Of a DNA stretch of 61,857 bases, positions 26,649 through 34,140 are shown in pieces; the stretch's first letter is position 1; each line of letters starts with the position of its first letter. The notes below the pieces were generated by a model. That model made no database searches, was not told the origin of the DNA, and saw only the letters and a list, made by a program, of their open reading frames with translations. The position numbers and the translations under genes were made by a program. Location of the stretch: the NCBI GenBank assembly GCA_902556425.1, contig CACDWG010000014.1, forward strand, positions 1 through 61,857, in the 5' to 3' direction. This DNA is from UBA4421 sp002704225 (GTDB taxonomy: Bacteria; Pseudomonadota; Gammaproteobacteria; Pseudomonadales; Azotimanducaceae).

Positions 26649-27794
26649 TCAATCCTGTTGTTCAATAGAGTCCGCATCCAAATAGTCGGCGAAAAAGCGC
26701 AAAATGTCCGCATTGAGTTTTGCTCGCAGTTGCTCTGCTGGTACCGAGCCGGCAAAGCCGACGCGTTTGGCGAAACTCGACAAATGCGGAGAATCCGAAA
26801 AATCCATATGCTTGGTGCCGGCCAAAATTTCCGTTGTCACCAGTCCTGAACTTTTGGCGTCAAAGCGCGCAAGCTTTTCGTAGTTCAACGGCTCCCCCCA
26901 GCTTTCTTGGCCCAAGTAGAGTAGAGGCTTCGAGGCTCCGCGGTCGATGATGGCCTCGGGTACCGGAACCATCCAACCGTCCAAAACCACCGCGGCGCGA
27001 ATTCGCGGGTCGCTATCCAGGGCCATGATGCCGGTCGCACCACCAAAGGAATGGCCGAACACACCAATGCGGCTTAGATCCACGCGTTGCCACAGCGGGT
27101 TTGGGTTGGCAATTTGTAACGCACTCTCTGCGCCATTTTGTGCGGTTGTGATCACATCGAGCATAAAAACCACATCGGCGGTTCGAGTAGCCAATTGAGG
27201 TCCTCTGGCGGCCCAGAACTCCTCTTCGGTGGTGATGCCCTGGCCGCTGGAACGATAGTCCGCCGTCGTACCGTCCTCAAAAAGGGTCAGAAAGGCATCA
27301 AAAGCATGATCGGCCGCAATCACCACGTACCCCCGACTGGCGAGTTCTTCGGCTTGAATGGAGTTTTGGGTCTTTATTCCGCCCAAGCCGTGGGAGAAAA
27401 CGACCAAGGGCAGGTTGCGGGCATCTGGATGCAGCGGGGCGTTGGGCAGGCTGTTGGTTTGTACGTCTTGGATGTGGTTCACCAAAAACTTGGGCAGTCC
27501 CATGGACTTGGCGAACGCGGGCATTTTGATGTCGGGTTCTGTGATGTAGGGCAATGCCGCAGGGGCGTTTGTCTGTAATGCCGGGTACCAGTACTGGACC
27601 ACGATACGCCGCAAATCGTTGGGATCGTCGGTGAAGTCTTCGGAGCGGGAAGCGTCCTGCCAAGTTTCGATTTGAGTGCCTACCGCATAAGGCCCCTCAG
27701 GTGCCGGTAAATCATTGAAAGGCAACGTCGTTCTGAGAATGCTCGAACAACCAAAGCTGGTCAGCGTCACCAGCAACATAAACGCAACTCGCAT
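26649..27794 (-). CDS. Exported alpha/beta-hydrolase (PAF-acetylhydrolase-like)
   Basis: A protein of about 381 residues. The N-terminus MRVAFMLLVTLTSFGCSS looks like a lipoprotein signal, though the residue at -3 (Ser) is not ideal for a lipobox. The nucleophile elbow is GVFGHSFGGATG, with LPLVVFSHGLGG (oxyanion side) before it and GTKHMDFSD carrying the catalytic His. The fold and extended N-terminus are like plasma PAF-acetylhydrolase, so an ester of phospholipid or small acyl groups is the likely substrate. The ATG at 27794 is preferred over an upstream TTG because it puts the signal at the N-terminus. Confidence 0.86.
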   Translation of the reverse strand: MRVAFMLLVTLTSFGCSSILRTTLPFNDLPAPEGPYAVGTQIETWQDASRSEDFTDDPNDLRRIVVQYWYPALQTNAPAALPYITEPDIKMPAFAKSMGLPKFLVNHIQDVQTNSLPNAPLHPDARNLPLVVFSHGLGGIKTQNSIQAEELASRGYVVIAADHAFDAFLTLFEDGTTADYRSSGQGITTEEEFWAARGPQLATRTADVVFMLDVITTAQNGAESALQIANPNPLWQRVDLSRIGVFGHSFGGATGIMALDSDPRIRAAVVLDGWMVPVPEAIIDRGASKPLLYLGQESWGEPLNYEKLARFDAKSSGLVTTEILAGTKHMDFSDSPHLSSFAKRVGFAGSVPAEQLRAKLNADILRFFADYLDADSIEQQD

Positions 27795-27866
27795 GCTTGA
27801 TTCCGAATTCCTTGAAGCCAACAATTATCCGTGCGAGCCCGTGATTGAGCTGTGAAAGCCGGCGCT

Positions 27867-28427
27867 CTAGCGTTGATCCAAGCGTTGGGTGAGGTCGCGC
27901 TTGTCCGGTGCGTCGTAGTCGAGAATGCTGGCGAGGGTGTAAGTATTTCGGAGCTTGCCCGATGTCCCGGCAGTATTAAAACCGAGAACCGAAATCCCCG
28001 AGACCACGGCACCGCGCTTTTCCAGCAGTTTGCTCAGGCCCCGCAGCTGACCGCCGGTTTCCACCCAATCGTCAACCAGCAGAATGCGATCTCCTTGGGC
28101 GATCAGGGCTTTGTTTATCTCGAAGCCGCTGGATTCGCCGGTGTAATCCACAAACCGCTGACGCGCTACGTTGCGCTTAATGTTGGGCAGCTTGCCCGCC
28201 TTGCGAATGGGTATCAGACCCAATTTCAGCTCTGCCGCAACGGCGGAGCCAAGAATAAAGCCTATGGATTCAGGGCAGGCGACCTTGTTGATGTTCGCCG
28301 CACGAAAGGGCCGGCACAGATCAAGCACGAGAGAACGAAAGACCTTGGGGTTGGCGAACAGCGGTGTGAAGTCCAGTTTGGTGGTCGCTGCAAAGTCGAT
28401 GTGCTGCAGATAGTCTTCTGGGGCCAA
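27867..28427 (-). CDS. Phosphoribosyltransferase-fold protein
   Basis: A 186-residue type I phosphoribosyltransferase similar to adenine phosphoribosyltransferase. The PRPP loop reads RILLVDDWVETGGQL, where the two acidic residues bind ribose-5-phosphate. PESIGFILGSAVAAELKLGLIPIRKAGKLP is the second conserved block (the basic-residue flexible loop). The base it uses cannot be told, since the hood region differs from classical Apt. A hairpin lies upstream at 28482-28507, separating it from the exported-protein genes. Confidence 0.82.
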   Translation of the reverse strand: MAPEDYLQHIDFAATTKLDFTPLFANPKVFRSLVLDLCRPFRAANINKVACPESIGFILGSAVAAELKLGLIPIRKAGKLPNIKRNVARQRFVDYTGESSGFEINKALIAQGDRILLVDDWVETGGQLRGLSKLLEKRGAVVSGISVLGFNTAGTSGKLRNTYTLASILDYDAPDKRDLTQRLDQR

Positions 28428-28481
28428 GGCGTTGCTCTCCTAGAAAAACGAGAGTCTAACAGCTCTGACGAAGCGCCCTAA

Positions 28482-28507
28482 ACCTCAGGGGGCATTCCAC
28501 CTGAGGT
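28482..28507 (-). terminator. Hairpin downstream of the exported-protein genes
   Basis: Perfect eight-base arms ACCTCAGG and CCTGAGGT with a ten-base loop lie 12 bases beyond the stop at 28519. Read on the minus strand the right arm is followed by TTTA, a weak U tail. Confidence 0.55.
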
Positions 28508-28518
28508 AGAGAACGGCT

Positions 28519-29112
28519 CTATTTCGCATAGATCAGTGGTGTCGTCTTCTCCAGCGGCACCATGATATGCGCGTACTCTGAGCCTTCCCACATCACATAG
28601 GGGCCGCCTGCGTAGGGATCTCTCGGCAGATCGCCGAATAAGCCCTGCGGCACCAGTAGCATCAGATGCGGACCTTCTTGCACCCACGTATTTTTGTCTT
28701 CGTCGGTATTGAAGGGGTCATCGTTATCAACCGGGATATCACCCACCAGCATGTAAGAAAAACCGATGGCACGGGTGTCGTTTTTGTACGGCGTTTTGTT
28801 CATATAGGAGTCCAGCCAGCCCAGCCAAACCGCGTCAACGCACATGGGATTTTCGTAATTGGGCGGGGTACCCACCATACAGGTCCAACCGTTGTCGCCT
28901 TCTTGCAGCACCGTGTTGTCAGCATCAAGGATACGAGCTTCGTCGCTGACATTGGGAGGGGCTGCCGCCTTGGCCAAGCCGATTTTCTGTTCGGTGGTCA
29001 GCGCGCCGATTTCGGCGGCGTCGCCGGTGTGGCCGCTCTCATGGTGACCTGCATAGGCCGAGGCCGAGCACAGCAGGGCGAGACAAGTACCGAGGCGTCG
29101 AGTGATGTTCAC
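28519..29112 (-). CDS. Exported hypothetical protein, paralogue A
   Basis: A 197-residue protein with a clear signal peptide (MNITRRLGTCLALLCSASAYA). The mature part includes NGWTCMVGTPP, PMCVDAVWLGWLDSYM, EGPHLMLLVPQ and GGPYVMWEGSEYAHIMVP. The same blocks in the same order occur in the neighbour at 29151, so the two are tandem paralogues. Two cysteines (WTCM and PMCV) are conserved between them, probably a disulfide in the periplasm. I do not recognise a function. Confidence 0.8.
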   Translation of the reverse strand: MNITRRLGTCLALLCSASAYAGHHESGHTGDAAEIGALTTEQKIGLAKAAAPPNVSDEARILDADNTVLQEGDNGWTCMVGTPPNYENPMCVDAVWLGWLDSYMNKTPYKNDTRAIGFSYMLVGDIPVDNDDPFNTDEDKNTWVQEGPHLMLLVPQGLFGDLPRDPYAGGPYVMWEGSEYAHIMVPLEKTTPLIYAK

Positions 29113-29150
29113 GATGGACTCCTTACGTTATTGAGGTGAAGCATTGTCGC

Positions 29151-29753
29151 TTATGGCAATTCGGCGTATTGGTAATAACCCTCGACCGGAATCATCAAAT
29201 GCGCGTACTGGGACCCGGGGAACATGAGGTAGGGCGAACCGGTACGAAAGTCGCTGGTATGACCGGCAATGGTCTGCGGATCCTTGGGCATCAGCATCAG
29301 GTGCGGGCCAGACTCAATCCAATGACCGGCATGCGCATCCGCCTTATTCATCACCATGGGAGTCGTGTTGTCTTCCCCCACATCGCCGTGCAGCATCCAC
29401 ATAAAGCCGTCGTGATTTAGCTGCGGGGTGGTTTCGGTTAGGTAGGCCTGCATCCACTTCAGTGCCTCTTTGTCCGCGCAGATAGGCATGGCTTGGTGGG
29501 CGTTGGGCCAGCCGGCTTTTGGCATAGGGCGGGCATTTCCAGGCATACACGTCCAGTCATTGCTGCCTTGGCGAAGCACATCGTTGTTTTGGTCCAGCAC
29601 CGTGGCGCTTTCGCCAATGAAAGACGGTGCAGCGGTGGAGTAGGCCCAAATTTGCCATTCGGCCGACGTGTGTGCCGCGTCCGGTTCGTTGGCAAAAACC
29701 GTGGTCGGCGCCAGAAACGCGACCAATAACAAGTTACGAATTGCGGAAAACAT
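29151..29753 (-). CDS. Exported hypothetical protein, paralogue B
   Basis: A 200-residue protein with a signal peptide (MFSAIRNLLLVAFLAPTTVFA). It shares with paralogue A the motifs NDWTCMPG, PICADKEALKWMQAYL, SGPHLMLMPK and GSPYLMFPGSQYAHLMIPVE. The ATG at 29753 was chosen because AGGAG lies at normal spacing and the signal peptide starts there; the frame is open to 29837. The two genes are 38 bases apart and probably cotranscribed. Divergence is high enough that the duplication is old. Confidence 0.8.
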   Translation of the reverse strand: MFSAIRNLLLVAFLAPTTVFANEPDAAHTSAEWQIWAYSTAAPSFIGESATVLDQNNDVLRQGSNDWTCMPGNARPMPKAGWPNAHQAMPICADKEALKWMQAYLTETTPQLNHDGFMWMLHGDVGEDNTTPMVMNKADAHAGHWIESGPHLMLMPKDPQTIAGHTSDFRTGSPYLMFPGSQYAHLMIPVEGYYQYAELP

Positions 29754-29888
29754 ACGCACTCCTAGTTTTACACTGTGATAACGAGTAGCTGGTGTTGCAA
29801 AGACCTTTGAGCATATCAAGACCGCCCAGCAGGGCAAGAGATATGCACTATAAGTTGATAGTGGAGGGTGTTGCGCTATCCGGCAGCC

Positions 29889-30320
29889 CTAGGCGCCGGG
29901 AATGGTCAGGGCGGGAATCCGTAGGTGTCGAGACATATCGCCGATGAGCGAATGTCTGATTTCCCTCACCGCAAATCGCCATTGTCCCGCTTCGTTCACA
30001 AAGGTGTCGAAGTAATCGCCTGCAAAAATAGCCTGTAGGGGGAAGTCATCTGTGGCTTGATAGACGATTACGTAAGAATGGGCAGACGCGGCGTTATGCT
30101 CGTCGTCCACCTCGATACTGATGTTGCTGATCACATGCTTGGTACGCGGTGTGCCGTCGGCGTAAAGAATCAGATTGTTGGCCGCCTCCGGCCCCGGGGT
30201 TTGGCCTTCAGCAATCCATTGGGCGTGCTCAAAGAGGCGCTGAAAGGTTTTGAAGTCGCCGCTGTCGATGGCGAAACAATACCGATTCATCAGATCGCGA
30301 ATGTGGGCCTCTGCACTCAT
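29889..30320 (-). CDS. SnoaL/NTF2-like protein
   Basis: A 143-residue protein with the NTF2-like pattern: an N-terminal helix pair (AHIRDLMNRYCFAIDSGDFKTFQRLFEHAQW), a strand with TKHVISNISIEVD, then ASAHSYVIVYQAT and the C-terminal WRFAVREIRHSLIGD. Members serve as polyketide cyclases, dehydratases or small-molecule binding proteins (for example the steroid and naphthalene dioxygenase beta-like group). No partner is adjacent to indicate the substrate. It is divergent from the small gene at 30353. Confidence 0.82.
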   Translation of the reverse strand: MSAEAHIRDLMNRYCFAIDSGDFKTFQRLFEHAQWIAEGQTPGPEAANNLILYADGTPRTKHVISNISIEVDDEHNAASAHSYVIVYQATDDFPLQAIFAGDYFDTFVNEAGQWRFAVREIRHSLIGDMSRHLRIPALTIPGA

Positions 30321-30352
30321 GAAACTTTCCTCTCGTACGACTGGAGCAGTCT

Positions 30353-30637
30353 GTGAATAATTTGAATTTTGATCGTCTCAGCGAAGTCTGTGGCTGGTTA
30401 ACGACCTTACCCGTCTACATGTTTCAAGGCGAGTTGACTGCGGCATTGATTTTGTATGCCTATGACGAGCCGGATTTAGGCGCGGTAGATCATGCTGTGC
30501 GCATGGTATTGAACTACCAAGCCTCTCTTGAACAACCTCTGCACCATCAGACCTTTATCGAAATCGTTGAGCAGGTCATGGAGCAGCAACCGCCGCCGGA
30601 GCTGGTGGCTTTTTTGGCCAGAGAGGTCACGCACTAG
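30353..30637 (+). CDS. Small hypothetical protein
   Basis: A 94-residue acidic protein from a GTG start with GGAG seven bases upstream. It has no signal peptide or membrane segment; the predicted content is mostly helical (VDHAVRMVLNYQASLEQP, FIEIVEQVMEQQPPPELVAFLAR). Family not recognised. It stands alone, divergent from the NTF2-like gene. Confidence 0.6.
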   Translation: MNNLNFDRLSEVCGWLTTLPVYMFQGELTAALILYAYDEPDLGAVDHAVRMVLNYQASLEQPLHHQTFIEIVEQVMEQQPPPELVAFLAREVTH

Positions 30638-30945
30638 TCGGTTCGTTTCAGTACGCTAGGCTGTCTCCGTTATTCAGGCTGGTTTGAGTGCGGTGCGTCT
30701 GTCGCGCGCTGTCTTTTTGCGGTCATAGTGCGTGTTGTCGTGGATAGGCTTCTTATGCCACACGTGACGACGCCTTGCGGCCTCCGCCGATCATTACCCA
30801 AGGGAATTGTCTGCTGTTCTGCAGCTGATAGACCGCTGGGCTAGATCGGGTTACCCGATCTAGGCAACAGGTCACAAATGACCTGCCTGCCGTGGGGTTT
30901 GTGCAGCTATCAGTGTCCAGTTGAAGCCGTCACTTGAACCTGGCT
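30638..30945. other. Gap between convergent genes with two hairpins
   Basis: Apart from the tandem hairpins at 30841-30885 I see no ORF or other signal in these 308 bases. Confidence 0.5.
30841..30885. terminator. Tandem strong hairpins
   Basis: The first hairpin has perfect ten-base arms CTAGATCGGG and CCCGATCTAG around a TTA loop (30841-30863). Four bases later a second has arms CAGGTCA and TGACCTG around a CAAA loop (30868-30885). They lie between two convergent genes, about 200 bases from the plus-strand stop and 60 from the minus-strand stop. A bidirectional terminator is the simplest reading; neither has a long U tract. Confidence 0.5.
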
Positions 30946-32163
30946 TCAGTTTCTTTCATCTATCTGCAACAACTCACTCGGTGTGCGATAGGGCGGCAGA
31001 ATGTTGTCTGCCAGCCACGCATCGGAATCGGGTCTGGGCAGTTGGTAGCTGGGCTCGCCCTTGCAGCTGATGCGATACATCAGTCGGGCATCGTCCGCGG
31101 AGTTGATGATGCTTTTGGCTGGCGGTGCATTGTGTACCGTTGCGAAATTACTCCACACGGTGACATCGCCGGCGTGGTGCACGTGGTCGTAACGGTATTT
31201 GGGCTGCAGGATATGGGCTTCGATCTCGTCCAGAAACTCGCGCGTTTCTTGGTCTGTCAGTCCGTCTATTTGCACCGGCGCAATGTTTTTACCGCGAGAG
31301 GCCCAGATAGGGCTGTGCAGCGATTTGGTGCCTGTACGCGGGTTCGTATACACCAAGGGTATCAGCCAGCCGGGGTCCGTTGCCCGCAGCCGTCGCCTCA
31401 CCAGTGTCTGCTCCAACTGCTGTCGTTGTTCTTCCGGCAGGTCGGCGAAGGCGCGAACCGTGTCTGCGTAGGCGGTTTCGCCGTTTAGGGGCAGCACTAG
31501 GCGTCTCTCGTTGAGGGTTGCATCGGAATCTGGGTGGTAAAACCCTTCTACAGGCGGAACGTCGTCTACCCAAGTGCCCTGTTTGGCGTTGCGGGACGTC
31601 GGGGCACGCTGCACGTAAAACATACTGGTCGACAGCGGCACGGGTTCAAATTCGATGTCGGTATGCCAGTGTAGTCCACTGGTGATCTGTTCTGTCTGAT
31701 TCGGGCCGCTACCGGGCAAATTGGTCACCACGTATACCGCCGGGCTTTCGGCGTCTTCAACACATCGTATGTCATTGGGGAAGGCCAGATTACACAGACT
31801 CGCGGTTTGTTTTTCATGTGGCGGCAGCTCCAGCGGAACCCCGTGTTTTTTGTATTCAATGTAGTTGGCGTAATTTTTCGGGTGAGGTATTGGCGCCCCA
31901 AAATGATTGGCCAATCGTTCCAGGTAGCGCAAGCGAAAGCCGTTTGTCGCGCCCTGATCGGGAAAGCTGATGATGCTGTAGTGATCGAGCAGGCGAACGA
32001 GCAATGCGGCTTGAGCGGCAGACAGCGACTGTGTTACGTCAACGCCGTGTACACGAACGCCCATGTGCTGGTCTGCTGACAGGCGCGTCGTATGGGCGGC
32101 GCTGCCAAACAGCTGTTGCAAGCTCTCATCAAGTTCCGTCGATGTGGTGGTCAGCGTGTTCAT
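30946..32163 (-). CDS. TauD/TfdA-family Fe(II)/2-oxoglutarate dioxygenase
   Basis: A 405-residue dioxygenase, longer than TauD (about 280). The iron facial triad is visible: His and Asp in LHWHTDIEF and the distal His in FATVHNAPP, with the 2-oxoglutarate-binding Arg in ARLMYRISC. An extra block (about residues 180-290) contains WVDDVPPVEGFYHPDSDA and RLRATDPGWLIPLVYTNP. The substrate is unknown. It lies 23 bases downstream of an SDR gene and probably forms with it an operon controlled from 33.05 kb. Confidence 0.9.
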   Translation of the reverse strand: MNTLTTTSTELDESLQQLFGSAAHTTRLSADQHMGVRVHGVDVTQSLSAAQAALLVRLLDHYSIISFPDQGATNGFRLRYLERLANHFGAPIPHPKNYANYIEYKKHGVPLELPPHEKQTASLCNLAFPNDIRCVEDAESPAVYVVTNLPGSGPNQTEQITSGLHWHTDIEFEPVPLSTSMFYVQRAPTSRNAKQGTWVDDVPPVEGFYHPDSDATLNERRLVLPLNGETAYADTVRAFADLPEEQRQQLEQTLVRRRLRATDPGWLIPLVYTNPRTGTKSLHSPIWASRGKNIAPVQIDGLTDQETREFLDEIEAHILQPKYRYDHVHHAGDVTVWSNFATVHNAPPAKSIINSADDARLMYRISCKGEPSYQLPRPDSDAWLADNILPPYRTPSELLQIDERN

Positions 32164-32186
32164 ATTGGCCTCAGATTACTGCGGGA

Positions 32187-33014
32187 TTAATGGGCGACGT
32201 TCATGGCGCGGGGAGGGCGCACCACAATTTCAGCAATATTGACGTTGATCGGCTGGCTCACGGCATAGATCACAGCGTTGGCCACGTCGATGGGATTACA
32301 CAGCATGGGTTTGAGGTTGTTTGCCAACGTGTTCAATGTTTCGGCGGGCAGGGGTTGCCCGGGGGTAAAGGGAATGTCCAGCCCGGCTGCGCTGATGAAC
32401 TGCTCGGCGAATGCCGGTGGAAAATTGCGTGCAAAATTAGTCGATGTTGCGCCGGGCATCACATTGGTGATGCGAATGTCGTCGTTTTCTAGTTCGTCTC
32501 GAAGGCTCGATGAGATGACATTGACCGCATGTTTGGTTGCACCATACACGCCGGAATTCGGTCGTTGCGCGGATACCGAAGACACGTTAACGATATGGCC
32601 TTGAGCGCCGCAGGTGCGCATGGCTTTTACCCCAGCCTGACAACCCGAGAGCAGGGCGAGGATATTGGTGTCGACCATTTCTCGCCATTGATCCGCTTCG
32701 CCGTCGATGATGGATCCGGGATATTCAAGACCGGCGTTGTTCACCATGATGTCCAGCCGTTTGGTCTCGTCCAGTGCCCGCTGGACAAAGGAGGCAATGC
32801 GGCCAGATTCATTAATGTTGACGCAGGCTACGCTCGCAGTGCCGCCGGCTTTACCGATAAGGTCTCGTACCTCATCGAGGGCGGTTTGGGTTCTGCCAAC
32901 GAGGTATACATGCGCTCCTTTCTGACCTAGCAGTTCCGCTGTTGCACGCCCGATGCCACTGGATGCGCCGGTCACAATGGCGGTTTTGCCGTGAAGGGTG
33001 TGGGAGTCGGTCAT
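32187..33014 (-). CDS. Short-chain dehydrogenase/reductase
   Basis: About 275 residues. It shows the cofactor motif TGASSGIG followed by LVGRTQ (Arg after strand 2 favours NADP), NNAG, and the active site NVSSVSAQRPNSGVYGATKHA. The ATG at 33014 has GAGG six bases upstream; the frame stays open to 33068, but that stretch overlaps the operator. It is divergent from the TetR gene at 33124 and upstream of the TauD-type dioxygenase, so both are likely TetR-controlled. Confidence 0.9.
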   Translation of the reverse strand: MTDSHTLHGKTAIVTGASSGIGRATAELLGQKGAHVYLVGRTQTALDEVRDLIGKAGGTASVACVNINESGRIASFVQRALDETKRLDIMVNNAGLEYPGSIIDGEADQWREMVDTNILALLSGCQAGVKAMRTCGAQGHIVNVSSVSAQRPNSGVYGATKHAVNVISSSLRDELENDDIRITNVMPGATSTNFARNFPPAFAEQFISAAGLDIPFTPGQPLPAETLNTLANNLKPMLCNPIDVANAVIYAVSQPINVNIAEIVVRPPRAMNVAH

Positions 33015-33052
33015 GACATACCTCGGTGCGTGGAGTGGTAGTTGTTGTGAAT

Positions 33053-33078
33053 TTGACAAAAAACACATATTTTGTCAA
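33053..33078. promoter_or_regulatory. Probable TetR operator between SDR and TetR genes
   Basis: A perfect inverted repeat, TTGACAAAA and TTTTGTCAA, nine-base arms with an eight-base spacer. Each arm also contains TTGACA, the sigma-70 -35 consensus, one per direction, so a bound repressor would block both divergent promoters. It lies 38 bases from the SDR start and 45 from the TetR start. Confidence 0.7.
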
Positions 33079-33123
33079 TTCGATATATTCGCTTCAGCCC
33101 GAGGGTTGAATAGGAGGACTGCT

Positions 33124-33714
33124 GTGTCTGATAACGAGAAACATCAGCGTATTTTAGATGCTGGATTGGCCCAGTTTTGCCAATACGGCTATCGACGGAC
33201 ATCGATGAATGATATTGCGGAAAAAGCGGACGTTTCCCGTGCGTCGCTGTACTCCTATTTCAAAAACAAAGACGAAATCTTCCGTTCCGTATCCGTTAAT
33301 GTGCATGAAATTCTGCTGCGCGATATCGACAAAGTACTCCGCGGAGACGATAAAACGGATGTTGCAGAACGCGTCTTTCGGGCGCTTTTTATTCGACACA
33401 GCCGATTTTTAAGTCTGGTCGTGGAATCGGATCACGGGTCCGAGCTGGAAGACGAGTACAGCCGACTCTGTGGCGATGTGGTGGCCAATGCCAATCGCCA
33501 ATTCGAGGCAAGATTAACGGCCGTGTTCGAGCAGGTGCAAGCGGATGCGAAAACCGGGCATGGGCTGCAAGGTGTTACACCTGCTGACGCGGCAACCATA
33601 CTCAATCTTGCCGCTGCAGGCTGTAAACGCCGGGTAAAAGACGTGATGCAGTTTGAGCAGCGTATCCGCGGTCTGGCCAGTATCTACGTGAAGGGTGCGA
33701 CGCACCCCCGTTGA
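33124..33714 (+). CDS. TetR-family transcriptional regulator
   Basis: A 196-residue regulator. The N-terminal helix-turn-helix is RRTSMNDIAEKADVSRASLYSYFKNKDEIF. The ligand domain has no motif that reveals the effector. The GTG at 33124 was chosen because AGGAGG lies seven bases upstream; the open frame reaches 32998 but would cross the operator and the SDR start. Its likely target is the divergent SDR-dioxygenase operon, plus itself. Confidence 0.9.
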   Translation: MSDNEKHQRILDAGLAQFCQYGYRRTSMNDIAEKADVSRASLYSYFKNKDEIFRSVSVNVHEILLRDIDKVLRGDDKTDVAERVFRALFIRHSRFLSLVVESDHGSELEDEYSRLCGDVVANANRQFEARLTAVFEQVQADAKTGHGLQGVTPADAATILNLAAAGCKRRVKDVMQFEQRIRGLASIYVKGATHPR

Positions 33715-34094
33715 GGATGGTTCGATTGGGGAGGGTGCGGGTCGGTTCTGCTCAATTACCGCGCCGGTCATGCCCAGAGCTGCCAAATACGCGGTCGCTT
33801 GGACGGTGGATGGGTATGCACCACGTGATGCGCGTTCCAGAGGCGGCGTTTAGCGATGACAGGCGGCTTCAATAGTTTTCAGTCCCAATTGAAGTGCTTC
33901 CAAAACGGTTGCTGTGCCATGCTCTCCCCAGAATTCTCTCGTGGCGGAAATTTTCTTTGCTGGTAGCTGACGGAGGTCTCCAATACTTCTTTCGGCTGGA
34001 GTCGCTCATCGGGCGATACAGGTAAAACCATTTCCGTCGGAATTTTGACGCTCGAAAAATATAGAAAAAATGATATAAAACAATGGGTTATAAA
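33715..34094. other. Gap upstream of the flagellin gene
   Basis: I find no convincing gene in this stretch. The last 60 bases are clearly A+T-rich, as expected before a strong promoter. Confidence 0.4.
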
Positions 34095-34111
34095 TTGGCT
34101 TACATTTTGCT
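34095..34111 (+). promoter_or_regulatory. Candidate sigma-54 promoter of the flagellin gene
   Basis: The sequence TTGGC, seven bases, TTGCT matches the -24/-12 consensus (TGGCACG-N4-TTGC): the GG at 34097-34098 and the GC at 34109-34110 are exactly 12 bases apart. The predicted transcript would begin near 34122, about 19 bases before the ATG. Many polar flagellin genes use sigma-54. No activator-binding site was identified. Confidence 0.6.
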
Positions 34112-34112
34112 T

Positions 34113-34135
34113 TACCCCGTCACAGACACGGGGTA
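34113..34135 (+). repeat. Inverted repeat just before the flagellin start
   Basis: Perfect eight-base arms TACCCCGT and ACGGGGTA with a seven-base spacer. The right arm includes the only Shine-Dalgarno-like GGGG before the ATG at 34141. If the sigma-54 start near 34122 is right, only the right arm is transcribed and the palindrome would act as DNA. With an upstream start it could fold in the mRNA and hide the ribosome site. Confidence 0.55.
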
Positions 34136-34140
34136 CCGAA

